Shown here: positions 7,082 through 16,022 of the stretch, piece after piece
How the letters are laid out: each line of letters opens with the position of its first letter
Position numbering within the stretch: the first letter of the stretch is position 1
Assembly: GCA_022772675.1 (NCBI GenBank)
Contig: JALEZW010000024.1
Span: 1-64,000 of the forward strand
Length of the DNA stretch: 64,000 nt
DNA from: Agathobacter sp.
GTDB taxonomy: Bacteria > Bacillota > Clostridia > Lachnospirales > Lachnospiraceae
Direction: 5' to 3'
Notes under the pieces: generated by a model
What the model saw: only the letters and a program-made list of their open reading frames with translations
Databases searched by the model: none
Told to the model about the DNA's origin: nothing
Position numbers and translations under genes: made by a program

Positions 7082-7425
7082 CTCCTATTCTTTGCCGCCT
7101 CGTCCTTTAAGGATTTTACCAGCTTCTTAAGTACATTTTTTTCTTCTTTTGTGAGGTTTTCCTGTTCCTTCTTTTCAAAGGCAGTGATCAAATATATCAC
7201 TTCATACTCCTCAAAATCTGTGTAGCAAACTCGAACTCCTCCGCTCTTCCCCCTATTTTCTAATGGAAATCTAACCTTACGAATGCCCCCTGTTCCTTCC
7301 ATAACCGGCCCTGATTCCGGATCTTTTAACAACATAATCTGCAATGCCTTAAGTTCATCATCACCCAGACCGATTTCTTTCCACCTCTTAGTAAACAGTG
7401 GTACCTCGATAAATGTTCTTGTCAT
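7078..7425 (-). CDS. RelE/HigB-like toxin
   Basis: About 115 aa, read here from MTRTFIEVPLFTKRW, the better supported start; a longer frame begins at 7443. Features of the RelE/HigB superfamily are the basic stretch with VRFPLENRGKSGGVRVCYTD in the middle and the hydrophobic strand VIYLITAF near the C-terminus. Relatives cleave mRNA, often at the ribosome. It is first in a two-gene operon with the XRE antitoxin and has its own promoter and operator. The pair is independent of the element's conjugation genes and probably acts as an addiction module. Confidence 0.85.
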   Translation of the reverse strand: MTRTFIEVPLFTKRWKEIGLGDDELKALQIMLLKDPESGPVMEGTGGIRKVRFPLENRGKSGGVRVCYTDFEEYEVIYLITAFEKKEQENLTKEEKNVLKKLVKSLKDEAAKNRR

Positions 7426-7454
7426 TCGTTCATTACCTTTCATCTTTTTATAAT

Positions 7455-7483
7455 ATATTATACCCTATTTTATAGGGTGTCAA
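7455..7483 (-). promoter_or_regulatory. Toxin-antitoxin promoter with palindromic operator
   Basis: Minus-strand TTGACA (7478-7483), a 17-bp spacer and TAATAT (7455-7460). The spacer is filled by the palindrome ACCCTATTTTATAGGGT (7462-7478). A repressor bound there would cover the promoter, the expected autoregulation by the antitoxin. Confidence 0.75.
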
Positions 7484-7538
7484 TATTTTCACATTTTATT
7501 CAGAAAAATCAGCTTTATTCATATTTTAAAATACAGCA

Positions 7539-7562
7539 AACACTCCCCTCACGGGGAGTGTT
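7539..7562 (-). terminator. Terminator after the secreted-protein gene
   Basis: Perfect stem AACACTCCCC / GGGGAGTGTT with loop GTGA, followed on the minus strand by UUGCUGUAUUUU. It lies six bases after the stop codon of the 7568-9268 gene and ends the long transfer operon. Confidence 0.75.
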
Positions 7563-7567
7563 CCTGA

Positions 7568-9268
7568 TTATTCATGTTCATACGTACTTCTGTCAATACT
7601 CGTGTGAAACAGCTTAAGCAGTGTTCTCTGACTGGTCAGCTTTTTAGTCTCCGTGTTTCCGGCAAAATCCCTTGCAATGACAAGATAATAATCCACATGA
7701 TCATTGGTGGGGTTGATATCGTAATAGACATCAAAGCTGGAATGGGTATCCGGTGCACCCCATGTTTTCTGCGTGGTGGAGCTGTAGATTGCCGTCATCA
7801 CTTCATTCTTTACCTTATAGACAATAACACTGGAAAGCCCGGAAGTGCAATTCGGATGATTTGGGCTTCTGTGTGCCTCATCGTCGATGTGCTGGCTGAT
7901 GATATTATCCTGGCAGTACCCGGAATAGGTGATTCCATGTTCTACATGCGTAACCTCCGTGCCATCCATTCCCGGCGGTGTAATATCATACTTTGTCGAA
8001 ACAGTTGCAGACACGGTATGCCCTACATTATCCGTTCCCGTAATATTCCAGGTATGAATTCCCTCATATTTATCCGCCAGCTCATAGCGGACTCTTTCAT
8101 TTCCACTGGCTACTATATTTCCACTGTCATCCTGAATGACGATGGATGCAAGACCGGATCCGTTATAAGTAGTTCCATAGAGATAATCCGTTGCCGAAAT
8201 TGCAATGACCGGTGCCGTATTTGTCCAGTCGCTGACCGTATTTTCCATCCCGTATAAAACCGGCGCAGAGTGATCCAGATAAATGGTCCTTGATGTTTTT
8301 ACCGATGAATTGCCATCTTTATCCCTAACCGTCAGCATATAATAGAACACACCTTCGCTGCTCTCCGTGTAACTTCCATAGACCATATCCTTCGTTCCGC
8401 CACAGGACCAGCTTTTCACTGTACTCCAGGTTCTGGTTACAAAAGAATATCTCTCCAGTGTAATAGACGATATTCCAGAGCCCTCGTCCTGCGCATGGAA
8501 TGTTACAGAACCATTTCCCGCACTCCAGTGATTCGGTTTCGCAATCAGATCACTGCAATCCGGTCCCGTTTCATCTTTCCAGTTTGCCTTCATGGTAACG
8601 GTTCCGCCGTCCTGGTCATGGGTGTAACTTCCACCCGGATTATAGGTTCCCCCAATACTTGCTTTCCAGTTCTGAAAAGAATACCCCTCCCGGGTCGGTT
8701 TCCCGGATCTCAAGGTCAATGTCTGACCCTGCTTTTTTCTCTGGCTATCTGGCGCACCGGTTCCCCCATTGGCATCGTAGGCAACTGTGTGCGTCTTTTT
8801 TCTGATCTTCCCAGCAGATACAAAGGTCAGATATCCGCCGGAGACCTTCCAGATTCCGTTTCCGTTATCATAATATCCCATTTCTCTAAGCTGCTCTTTG
8901 GTCTCTGCAACGGTCATGTCGTAACCACCCCTTCGGATCATATCGCTCAGCGCACTATCTAGAGAACTTCCCAGTCTTGGATTCTGGGTATTCAATACGA
9001 TATCATCCTCTGCGCTGGTAAAAGTATGTGTCGTGGAATTTCCGAATGTCCGGATTGGCCGTTCCGTCACTACCTTAAGCTCAATGGAGTCCGTCTGTGC
9101 ATTGTATCGGTAATAATAGGTATATACATTCGATCCACTCACATGACCCTGATCCGTGTCTCCCGTTTCTGCAATTTCATCTGCAGATACTACGGATATG
9201 GAAGACAAAATCATTGAAACTGCAAGCAGAAACATCACTGCGTATTTATAGATACTTCTCTCCCTCAT
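7568..9268 (-). CDS. Large secreted protein with InlB-type repeat
   Basis: About 566 aa from the ATG at 9268 (GGAGGAG upstream). Residues 1-30 are a signal peptide (KYAVMFLLAVSMILSSISVV, then SAD). At about 160-235 lies a Listeria-Bacteroides (InlB B-type) repeat: VAYDANGGTG, GYSFQNW and VTMKANW. The rest is a run of immunoglobulin-like segments with SGI/SGL and T-D-NVG patterns, as in surface adhesins. No LPXTG anchor or C-terminal membrane helix is visible, so the protein may be released or bound to another surface component. It is the last gene of the relaxase-ATPase-peptidase operon, suggesting a role in cell-cell contact during transfer. Confidence 0.75.
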   Translation of the reverse strand: MRERSIYKYAVMFLLAVSMILSSISVVSADEIAETGDTDQGHVSGSNVYTYYYRYNAQTDSIELKVVTERPIRTFGNSTTHTFTSAEDDIVLNTQNPRLGSSLDSALSDMIRRGGYDMTVAETKEQLREMGYYDNGNGIWKVSGGYLTFVSAGKIRKKTHTVAYDANGGTGAPDSQRKKQGQTLTLRSGKPTREGYSFQNWKASIGGTYNPGGSYTHDQDGGTVTMKANWKDETGPDCSDLIAKPNHWSAGNGSVTFHAQDEGSGISSITLERYSFVTRTWSTVKSWSCGGTKDMVYGSYTESSEGVFYYMLTVRDKDGNSSVKTSRTIYLDHSAPVLYGMENTVSDWTNTAPVIAISATDYLYGTTYNGSGLASIVIQDDSGNIVASGNERVRYELADKYEGIHTWNITGTDNVGHTVSATVSTKYDITPPGMDGTEVTHVEHGITYSGYCQDNIISQHIDDEAHRSPNHPNCTSGLSSVIVYKVKNEVMTAIYSSTTQKTWGAPDTHSSFDVYYDINPTNDHVDYYLVIARDFAGNTETKKLTSQRTLLKLFHTSIDRSTYEHE

Positions 9269-9270
9269 GT

Positions 9271-10011
9271 TCACTCCTCCGTTTCTCTCCAATTATTGAT
9301 GCTAACCTGTAAAAACAGGCTTTTTGTAATTGTTTCATCCCCACTGCGGTATTGTACAACTGCTGTAATGCTGTCCGGAACCAGCTTCCCGTCTTCTGTC
9401 TCGGTTGTCTGATAAAAGACCTTATTCTCCAGAAGCTCGTCATACCTGGTTCCCTGCAGCATCTTCTCCAGCACACTGCATGGATTCTTAAGCACATAAG
9501 TCTTTTCCTTTGTCATCTCATAGGTTTCCTTATCATATACCGCCTGGTTTAAGTCCCCATCCACCCCACTGGTTTCCAGCAGTTTTTCAAACACCTGGCG
9601 GCCATCCATGCCTTCATAGGAAAAACCGAATCCTTCCTCAAAATCCACTGTTTTTACCAGAGAATCATCCATCTGCTCCTCTTTGAGGGATACAGAATAA
9701 TCCTCTGTGTGGTCACTTTCTTTTTTTAGATTCACATCTGACACCAGATAGGCTGCGTATTCTGTTTTTGAATTTCCATCCAGGTCTTCCGTTGTAGTCC
9801 GCTCCACCTTTTCCACCGTGATATGATCTGCTGCTCCAAAGGATTCCTGAAAATTATCCTTAAATGGTCCTGCTTCCGTTTTTTCTGTACTGACAACAGG
9901 CGATTTAGTTTCAGTCTCTGACTTATCCTTCCTGTTCATTCCACATCCTGCTGCCATAACGACACCTGTCAGTAAGATTACCATGAATACTGTACTCATT
10001 CTTCTTTTCAC
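9271..10011 (-). CDS. Lipoprotein, transfer-operon hypothetical
   Basis: A 246-aa protein with a lipoprotein signal: basic MKRRMS, hydrophobic core, then a lipobox ending AAGC (Cys about 23). A low-complexity Ser/Thr/Lys linker follows, then a soluble domain without recognised family. The gene sits between the 565-aa cytoplasmic protein and the secreted InlB-repeat protein with overlaps or gaps of a few bases on both sides, so all are co-translated. A surface-exposed lipoprotein next to a Tad-type ATPase and a prepilin peptidase may serve as a pilotin or assembly factor; this is inference. Confidence 0.7.
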   Translation of the reverse strand: MKRRMSTVFMVILLTGVVMAAGCGMNRKDKSETETKSPVVSTEKTEAGPFKDNFQESFGAADHITVEKVERTTTEDLDGNSKTEYAAYLVSDVNLKKESDHTEDYSVSLKEEQMDDSLVKTVDFEEGFGFSYEGMDGRQVFEKLLETSGVDGDLNQAVYDKETYEMTKEKTYVLKNPCSVLEKMLQGTRYDELLENKVFYQTTETEDGKLVPDSITAVVQYRSGDETITKSLFLQVSINNWRETEE

Positions 10012-11705
10012 TCCTTAGCCTCCTTATCTTCTTTGAAAAATACATCCTGTCCATTGTTCCGAAAGCCTATCCGCTTCATGAATCCGGGTCTGGTCTCATA
10101 ATCATATAATGCCTGCTCCATATTGCTGCCGGCATACAGGGCCTCATCCACCACTTCATGCTCTCTATCTAAGATCTGTACCACAATCTGCGCCTCCCGG
10201 GCATCATGGCTCTGGCCCTGGACTGCTTTCCCGATTCCGCTCTTCTGCGGCTGCATCCCGCACGCTTCGTGAAAAGGCTGTTCTCTTCTTTCCTGTACTT
10301 CCTTTACATATTCCAGCACCGCTGATTTGGATGGCTCCTTTTCTTCCTGTCCCGGTACAGGCACCTCCGGCTCCCCAAAGGAACAAATCTCTGACCGGAG
10401 CCTGTGCAGGCTCTTTTTTGCATCCGGATCCACCATGTGAAGCTCCGTGATCTTGTCTATGCCGGCTGTTAAGAGTTCTATATCCCTTTTCATGATGTTT
10501 TCAGCCAGGCTTTCCCGGTCATCTGACCCGGAAATACCATATACATCCATATAGAACAGATAGGAATCCGCCAGCTCCAAAGCCCTGTAATATGCCGCTT
10601 TGTCCCTTTTCTTTTGTTCCAGCATGTTAAGGACCAGACGATTGTAGTAACTCTTAAAATTTAAGTATTCCTGCACAGAAAGCGTCACACCGATGTTTTT
10701 CCGGAAACAGCCGGACACAAAATCAAAATACATCTTAAGCCCGTCCCTTTCCTTTTCAGAAAACACAGGCAATTTCTCCCTCCCTTTTAGCATGTCACGG
10801 GACATAAACAAAATAAATTCCTCCGTTGCTTCTGTCAGTTCCACCAGGGACTGATCTTCATTGTCATAAAAGGATGGCTTTATGTTCTCCGTGTGCCCAA
10901 AATACACATTATTTTTCTTTTTCAGAAGGGAATACGAGGGAATATCCTTACACCCAATCACCTCTGTGTACAGGAGCTTTTTCTCATAATATGGAATCTC
11001 CCTGCATCTGGTTGTAGACTCTTCCTTTTCTGCTTCTTTCAGTTCTTCCTCCAGCTTTTTCCTCTCCCCCGGCGCAGATACCTTTCTTGCAAATGCCTGG
11101 AAAGGAGATTTTCTTTCTTTTTTTGCCTTCTCTTTAAGCTCATGCTCCGCTTCCGGATGATCCGGCCGGGCATCCTCTTTTACGTTTTCCCTGCTGATTC
11201 CTGCATCCTTTACCTCTTCCTCCTCCGGTGGCAGACGCTTCATCTTATTTTCCAGTGCCGTCTCTGCCATACGGAGGGCATCACGAAAGGCTTTATTCTT
11301 TTCCAGCGTGAGATTGATCTGCTCTTTCTGGAATTCATCTGCTGCCATAGCATTCATAACCGACAGCCGGATGATATTTCCCACTTTTGTCATCTGATCC
11401 TGATATTCCTTTTGCAGTTCCCTGCACAAAGCAGGTGTCAGATTCTTCTTTTTGTTCTCCGTCAGAATCCTCACCCGGATATACGAAAGTGTTGCCCGCG
11501 AGATTCCCTCTACGGTGCATCCGCCTGTCTCTGCAAAGATCTCATTGAAGCCCAAAAGTGCCTGCTTAAGATCGCATTCCTCCAGCCTCCGCTGCAGGAT
11601 CAGAAGGGTCTCGCTGTCCTTCATCCGGAATTCCTCTCCCGGCACCGCATTCATAACCTCCGCCATCGACAGCAGCAGCTTTTCTAAAATCTGAAATTCT
11701 TCCAT
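10008..11705 (-). CDS. 565-aa hypothetical protein of the transfer operon
   Basis: A soluble, charged protein without signal peptide or membrane segments. The middle (about residues 165-240) is very rich in Glu and Lys (KKLEEELKEAEKEE), with helices on both sides. No domain is recognised. It lies between the prepilin peptidase and the lipoprotein, with start and stop codons touching or overlapping its neighbours, so its role is probably linked to the Tad-like machinery of the element, perhaps as a cytoplasmic scaffold. Confidence 0.65.
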   Translation of the reverse strand: MEEFQILEKLLLSMAEVMNAVPGEEFRMKDSETLLILQRRLEECDLKQALLGFNEIFAETGGCTVEGISRATLSYIRVRILTENKKKNLTPALCRELQKEYQDQMTKVGNIIRLSVMNAMAADEFQKEQINLTLEKNKAFRDALRMAETALENKMKRLPPEEEEVKDAGISRENVKEDARPDHPEAEHELKEKAKKERKSPFQAFARKVSAPGERKKLEEELKEAEKEESTTRCREIPYYEKKLLYTEVIGCKDIPSYSLLKKKNNVYFGHTENIKPSFYDNEDQSLVELTEATEEFILFMSRDMLKGREKLPVFSEKERDGLKMYFDFVSGCFRKNIGVTLSVQEYLNFKSYYNRLVLNMLEQKKRDKAAYYRALELADSYLFYMDVYGISGSDDRESLAENIMKRDIELLTAGIDKITELHMVDPDAKKSLHRLRSEICSFGEPEVPVPGQEEKEPSKSAVLEYVKEVQERREQPFHEACGMQPQKSGIGKAVQGQSHDAREAQIVVQILDREHEVVDEALYAGSNMEQALYDYETRPGFMKRIGFRNNGQDVFFKEDKEAKE

Positions 11706-12194
11706 TTACATAAGCCTCCAAATCAAGCCTCCCGCCAGCAATATGCCAATGACCAGGGCTGGTCCTGGTATGACAGCTACCTCCGGAGGCAGTTCACCTT
11801 TTTTCTTTCTCCTCTTTTCTATCTGGCAGATAAAAATGGAAAGGATAAGTCCCAAAGAAAGTGTCAGACACTCCCTGACTGCAACTGCATATCCATTCGC
11901 CACTGGCCCTGCAGCAAGACAGGCATTCCCAAACAGAAGGAATATATCACTGTCTGCCCCTCCCCAGATCTGCCAGGCATTTAACAAAACATATATAAGA
12001 AGATGCATCAGCCAGAAACGGCTTAGGAAATCATCCGGCCAGTCCGTTCCCAGCCATAGATAAAAACTCCAGGCCTGCTGCAGAAAAAGGATAGGAAATG
12101 CATACACCATCCGATCCTTAAGATCCTGCCAGGAAGCCGCAGCAAGCAGCACAATCGTCACCACCGTAAGAACCGCATATACAAAAGCCGTCAT
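11706..12194 (-). CDS. Prepilin peptidase-like membrane protease (A24 family)
   Basis: About 162 aa from the ATG at 12194, chosen because it has GGAGAGCGGG upstream and overlaps the ATPase stop by four bases. Five to six hydrophobic segments are visible. The two aspartates of this GxGD-type family appear in ASWQDLKDRMV (first) and GGADSD (second), the latter with Ala instead of the usual second Gly. Such enzymes cleave and often methylate type IV pilins (TadV/CpaA group). The partner pilin may be the truncated small protein at 102-248 or a gene further left. Confidence 0.7.
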   Translation of the reverse strand: MTAFVYAVLTVVTIVLLAAASWQDLKDRMVYAFPILFLQQAWSFYLWLGTDWPDDFLSRFWLMHLLIYVLLNAWQIWGGADSDIFLLFGNACLAAGPVANGYAVAVRECLTLSLGLILSIFICQIEKRRKKKGELPPEVAVIPGPALVIGILLAGGLIWRLM

Positions 12195-13411
12195 TTCCCG
12201 CTCTCCTTTCGGTAAACCTCCGCAAACCGAAGTTTCTTTTCTGCTGCATCCCATCCATCAATCTCAAGGATCTCATCAATGGAAAAGCGGCTCATATGAA
12301 CCAGCACAAAAGGCACACAGGTCAGCATTTCCTCCAGCGTTTCCATCGGATAATCTGACACATACCGGGCGCACTGGGCGAGCCGGACCACTGAACTTCT
12401 GGCGTCATTTGCATGGATTGTACCGAAAAATCTCGCCCCCGTACTCAGCGCGGTGGTAAACACATGCAGTGCCTCGCCTCCCTTGATCTCCCCGATCACA
12501 AAGTTGTCAATATCCTGCAAAAGCCCAAGCCGCAGTTCATCCTCCAATGTGAAATCTGCCATTGTATGCTCAAACTGTATCTGTGGATGCACATTGCTGT
12601 ATAGTTCATCAGATTCCTGGGAAACCAGAACGGATTCCTCAAAGGGGATCCAGTCCATCATATTGTTAAGGAGAGTAGACTTTCCGGATCCTCCCCTTCC
12701 GGAGATCAGAAAACCATATCCCGCAAGAACCCGGTCCCTCAGATACATCTCCATATCCTCATCCAGCATTCCGTTTTCCATTAGATACTCCCAGGAAAAC
12801 TTTTCCTTAGGCATCTTTCGGATATGGATATTATTCTTTTCTGTTGATGTGATACAGGAGTGCTGCACATCAATACGAAGATAGTAGGAATCCTCCCCCT
12901 TCCGGTCGGTACAGTGCCCAAGGGCATCCGCTTCGGTTCTGCCCAGGCCGTGAATTCTCTGGATCCGCTCAAACCAGGACGCATAATCCTCTTCGCCGAA
13001 AAAGCTTACATCTGCCAGATATCTGCTTCCGTTTGCTTTTACAACCACATGGTCGTAATCCAGCACCTTAATATCTGACACATCCTTTGCACGGATCAGC
13101 GGAGTCAGGACATAATAACCAAACACACACTGCCGGAACATTTCCAACAGCTTTCCGGTCTTCTGCGAATCCAGTGCCGGATAAGCATAAGCCAGGAAAT
13201 CCTTCGCACGGTTCATGAGCATGATGAAATCCTGCTCTGTTCCGGTTATGCACTTCGTGACCAGGGCCGGATTTAAACCGCATACATTGGCCTTCATCCT
13301 TAAAAATGGCTCTTTGAGCTCTTCATCCTGATAGATGGAGCTAATGTGATAGATTTCCGACTTCTGCTTTAACTTCCCGTCAGACTTTTTTACATAGTTC
13401 AGCCGTCCCAT
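12191..13411 (-). CDS. CpaF/TadA-type secretion ATPase of the mobile element
   Basis: A type II/IV secretion ATPase of about 406 aa. It has Walker A ISGRGGSGKST, the Asp box around VSQESDELY, Walker B-like NFVIGEIKGGEA and the His box GTIHAND. It would power pilus or transfer-channel assembly at the inner face of the membrane. The ATG at 13411 is preferred over GTG at 13423 because GGGAGG lies 11 bases before it. It is distinct from the chromosomal TadA at 55867 and belongs with the relaxase, prepilin peptidase and lipoprotein, so the element seems to carry its own Tad-like apparatus. The 33-nt motif (copy B) lies just upstream. Confidence 0.88.
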   Translation of the reverse strand: MGRLNYVKKSDGKLKQKSEIYHISSIYQDEELKEPFLRMKANVCGLNPALVTKCITGTEQDFIMLMNRAKDFLAYAYPALDSQKTGKLLEMFRQCVFGYYVLTPLIRAKDVSDIKVLDYDHVVVKANGSRYLADVSFFGEEDYASWFERIQRIHGLGRTEADALGHCTDRKGEDSYYLRIDVQHSCITSTEKNNIHIRKMPKEKFSWEYLMENGMLDEDMEMYLRDRVLAGYGFLISGRGGSGKSTLLNNMMDWIPFEESVLVSQESDELYSNVHPQIQFEHTMADFTLEDELRLGLLQDIDNFVIGEIKGGEALHVFTTALSTGARFFGTIHANDARSSVVRLAQCARYVSDYPMETLEEMLTCVPFVLVHMSRFSIDEILEIDGWDAAEKKLRFAEVYRKESGK

Positions 13412-13434
13412 CGCATTTCTCACCTCCCATTAGG

Positions 13435-13467
13435 TACATGGAGCATAAGAAAGCTGATTACAGAAAC
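13435..13467 (-). promoter_or_regulatory. Dispersed 33-nt leader motif, copy B
   Basis: Minus-strand GTTTCTGTAATCAGC, seven bases, then TGCTCCATGTA, abutting the relaxase stop codon and ending 23 nt before the ATPase start. No SigA boxes are obvious within it. Confidence 0.6.
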
Positions 13468-15311
13468 TACGGGACAATTTTTCTGGTATTTTTCCTGTGT
13501 ACCTGACAGTCCTTTAATCCATACTCCCCTGCCAGTGCAAAGATGGCATCGTTGAATGCCTTTGCATCCATGTCCTTTGAGGAAATCTCCCGCAGGACCT
13601 CGTCTTTTTCCCCTAAAACCGTAATCTCTGTGACAACAGATGCCTTTCCTTTTACCACATCCGGTGTCGTGACCACCCGGACGACGATATCCTCCCGTCC
13701 CCGCGCCGTGATATATTTCAGGCTGCTGGTACAGATTCCATAATCCCTTGCCTCCTGTCTGGCTTCGCTATGGCCCACCGCCCGGAAAAATGACAGGACA
13801 TTCTCATCCGTGCGGAAGGTTCCCTTTTCTTCATAGGCCCTGATTGCTTTATACTGTGCTTTCAGCTCTGTTTCCTGTGCCTTTGAATAGAGAAGCTGGT
13901 CTTTCTGGTCACGTACAAAAGCCGCTACCTCATCCACGGTTTTTCCGTATATTTTCTCAAGTCTCTGTGAAAGCTCGCTGTATGCCTCAAACTCGCTTTG
14001 ATACTCCGTCTGTCCACAGACATCATACAGATAGGCATGAAGCATATACTTTTTCATCTCCTCATAAATGGCAGTCTGCGGCCGATATGATTTCAAATTC
14101 TCCCGCAGTTCCTTCCTCTCCCTTGACAGTTCTTTTCTTCTCCTTATGAGCTCATCCAGTGCATCCTTCACATGATCACTGCCACCGGAATAATAATGCA
14201 CCAGCTCGCACACATAGCCTGTCTCATTCAGCTGCTTTTCCATCTTTCTCAACTGCCAGTTATCCTTTCCAGTCTCCTCCCAGGGATTTCTCCCCAACTT
14301 CAGCAGTCTTTTTGCATGAGCCTTTTCCTGTTCATTCATATCCCGGTACTGTTTCATCTTAGCCGGCGTAAAGGAAAGCATATCCTTTTGCGATATATAA
14401 TGGGCATGCGGGCCGATTCCTTTCCAGACGATGGGGTCAAGTTTTGAAGCCAGCCGCCTGCGCAGTGCGTCCGGTGTATAGTTTTCCCCCAGCTGTCCAA
14501 TGCGCATGGCGTGCTCCATTCCCTCCATCTGCAGTGTGACCGTTTTCCCCACATTGACCACCAGTCCCTCCGACCTTAAATACGCGATGAATGCCGCAAA
14601 GTCATCCGTCTGTTCCACTGCATAGTCCACAAGTTTCCTAAGAATCGTTTTCCTTTGGGCAAGCGGGATCTGTTTCGGCTGTTTCTCTCTTCTCCACTGC
14701 CCGTTCGGCGTAAACCCGTATTTTTCAGCTAATGCATTGACTGCCGGTTCCAATACACGGCTCATAAATTTTCTGTCCATGTGAATCTTTTTCCCATCCA
14801 GCCCCACTGTATTAATAATGAAATGAATATGGAGATTCTCCGTGTTTGTATGGACCGCATACACCACCTGATTCTCCGGAAACACCTGTTTCATCAACTC
14901 ATCCAGTAAAAGCATGAGTTTTCCTGCATGCGAGGGATCCGATTCCGATTCATCCAGGGAAATTACCCCGTGTGTGGCAACTCTTCCGTCCAGTTTTCCA
15001 TAAAATTCTTTGACCTGCATCATCTCCTCCACAGCATGGCTCACATCTGAAATATGCCGGGTTCCTACATATAATCCATCCATCGTTTTGATGTCATCCG
15101 TGACATAGGAGAGCTCATTTCCCACCTGCCTGACAGGCAACTCTCCCAGCTTCACACCGGTCTTTTCCGGATTTTCAATATAGTCAATGGAACTTCTGAT
15201 CTGTGCTGCACCGGACCTTGTCTGTTTTCCCGCTGTTACATTCCAGATCTTTACTACAATTCCCTGTGCCAAACGCTTTCCCCCCCTACTAAATCTCCTT
15301 TCATTTGCCAT
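13467..15311 (-). CDS. MOBP-type relaxase
   Basis: A relaxase of about 614 aa. The N-terminal 250 residues show the expected motifs: an early segment TRSGAAQIRSSIDYIENPEK, and the metal-binding motif III HTNTENLHIHF, fitting H-x(n)-H-x-H of VirD2/MobA-like relaxases. The rest is a long helical region with charged coils. It would nick oriT and pilot the strand during conjugation. The start is uncertain: ATG 15311 lacks a clear Shine-Dalgarno, and TTG 15272 (after GGGGGG) would start right before the conserved IVVKIWNV. MobC-like and candidate oriT sequences lie 3-6 kb upstream on the same strand. Confidence 0.85.
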   Translation of the reverse strand: MANERRFSRGGKRLAQGIVVKIWNVTAGKQTRSGAAQIRSSIDYIENPEKTGVKLGELPVRQVGNELSYVTDDIKTMDGLYVGTRHISDVSHAVEEMMQVKEFYGKLDGRVATHGVISLDESESDPSHAGKLMLLLDELMKQVFPENQVVYAVHTNTENLHIHFIINTVGLDGKKIHMDRKFMSRVLEPAVNALAEKYGFTPNGQWRREKQPKQIPLAQRKTILRKLVDYAVEQTDDFAAFIAYLRSEGLVVNVGKTVTLQMEGMEHAMRIGQLGENYTPDALRRRLASKLDPIVWKGIGPHAHYISQKDMLSFTPAKMKQYRDMNEQEKAHAKRLLKLGRNPWEETGKDNWQLRKMEKQLNETGYVCELVHYYSGGSDHVKDALDELIRRRKELSRERKELRENLKSYRPQTAIYEEMKKYMLHAYLYDVCGQTEYQSEFEAYSELSQRLEKIYGKTVDEVAAFVRDQKDQLLYSKAQETELKAQYKAIRAYEEKGTFRTDENVLSFFRAVGHSEARQEARDYGICTSSLKYITARGREDIVVRVVTTPDVVKGKASVVTEITVLGEKDEVLREISSKDMDAKAFNDAIFALAGEYGLKDCQVHRKNTRKIVP

Positions 15312-15380
15312 AACCGCAAAACAGCCGCCCGGTACGGGCAGCTGCTCAAAAGGAGGATTTATCAATAAATAACGAAATCT

Positions 15381-15635
15381 CTATAATCTGTTATACTCTT
15401 CAAGGACCTTTTTTCTGATCTCCTCTCTGAGTTCTCTTGCCATCGGAAAGCATACATCCTTATACTCCCCGCGGCTGTTCTGCTTGGACGGATAACCGAC
15501 AAACCGTTTTCCATCCTTTGTTTTCAGCACCCGGATCCCGCATACCACGAAGTCACCATCTAAAGTGATGCTTCCATACGCAAGACAGCTGTCTTCCTGC
15601 GGGGCCCTGGTTAACCTGACCTCTGTAACCTGCAT
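15381..15635 (-). CDS. spoVG: SpoVG-family protein, first of two paralogues
   Basis: An 84-aa protein starting MQVTEVRLTR, the typical SpoVG N-terminus, followed by GIRVLKTKDGKRFVGYPSKQ and the C-terminal helix with ELREEIRKKVLEEY. SpoVG proteins bind nucleic acids and regulate gene expression in Firmicutes. It lies 12 nt after its longer paralogue and before the relaxase gene, so it belongs to the element's DNA-processing cluster and may help regulate transfer. Confidence 0.9.
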   Translation of the reverse strand: MQVTEVRLTRAPQEDSCLAYGSITLDGDFVVCGIRVLKTKDGKRFVGYPSKQNSRGEYKDVCFPMARELREEIRKKVLEEYNRL

Positions 15636-15647
15636 GCACCGCCCTCC

Positions 15648-15995
15648 TTATCTGCTCTTTCCTTTCTTCGGAGCCGGAGCTGTTTCCCCTGCTTCCTCTG
15701 TCTTTGTCTGCTCCGCAGCAGTCTCCTGCTCCTTCTGTTCCACCTGCTTGTGATATTCGTCCAAGACTGCTCCTGTAATGGAAGCGTACAGTTCCTTGCT
15801 TAACGGAAACGCTATATCCTCATAGGAACCGTCCTGCTTTTCCCTGGAAGGGAACGCCACAAAATTATGGCCTTTCTTATCTTCCATGACACGCACCCCG
15901 CGGACAGCAAATGCGCCGTCCAGTGCAAAGCTTCCAATCGCTCTCACTGCTGAGTCTGTTTTAAGTAAGTTTAATCGTACCTCTGATACCTGCAT
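15648..15995 (-). CDS. spoVG: SpoVG-family protein, second paralogue with acidic tail
   Basis: A 115-aa SpoVG relative beginning MQVSEVRLNLL, with GVRVMEDKKGHNFVAFPSRE in the core. It differs from its neighbour by a Gln/Glu-rich extension of about 25 residues after the core and a basic end (PKKGKSR). The two genes share about half of their core residues, so they probably arose by duplication and may form hetero-oligomers. Same operon as the DUF5688 gene upstream. Confidence 0.88.
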   Translation of the reverse strand: MQVSEVRLNLLKTDSAVRAIGSFALDGAFAVRGVRVMEDKKGHNFVAFPSREKQDGSYEDIAFPLSKELYASITGAVLDEYHKQVEQKEQETAAEQTKTEEAGETAPAPKKGKSR

Positions 15996-16022
15996 AATCT
16001 TTCCCCTTTCTTACTGTTGATT

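Noticed and set aside
15381-15995. Host sporulation locus because of SpoVG
   Set aside because: No other sporulation genes are near, and both copies are embedded among relaxase and DUF5688 genes.
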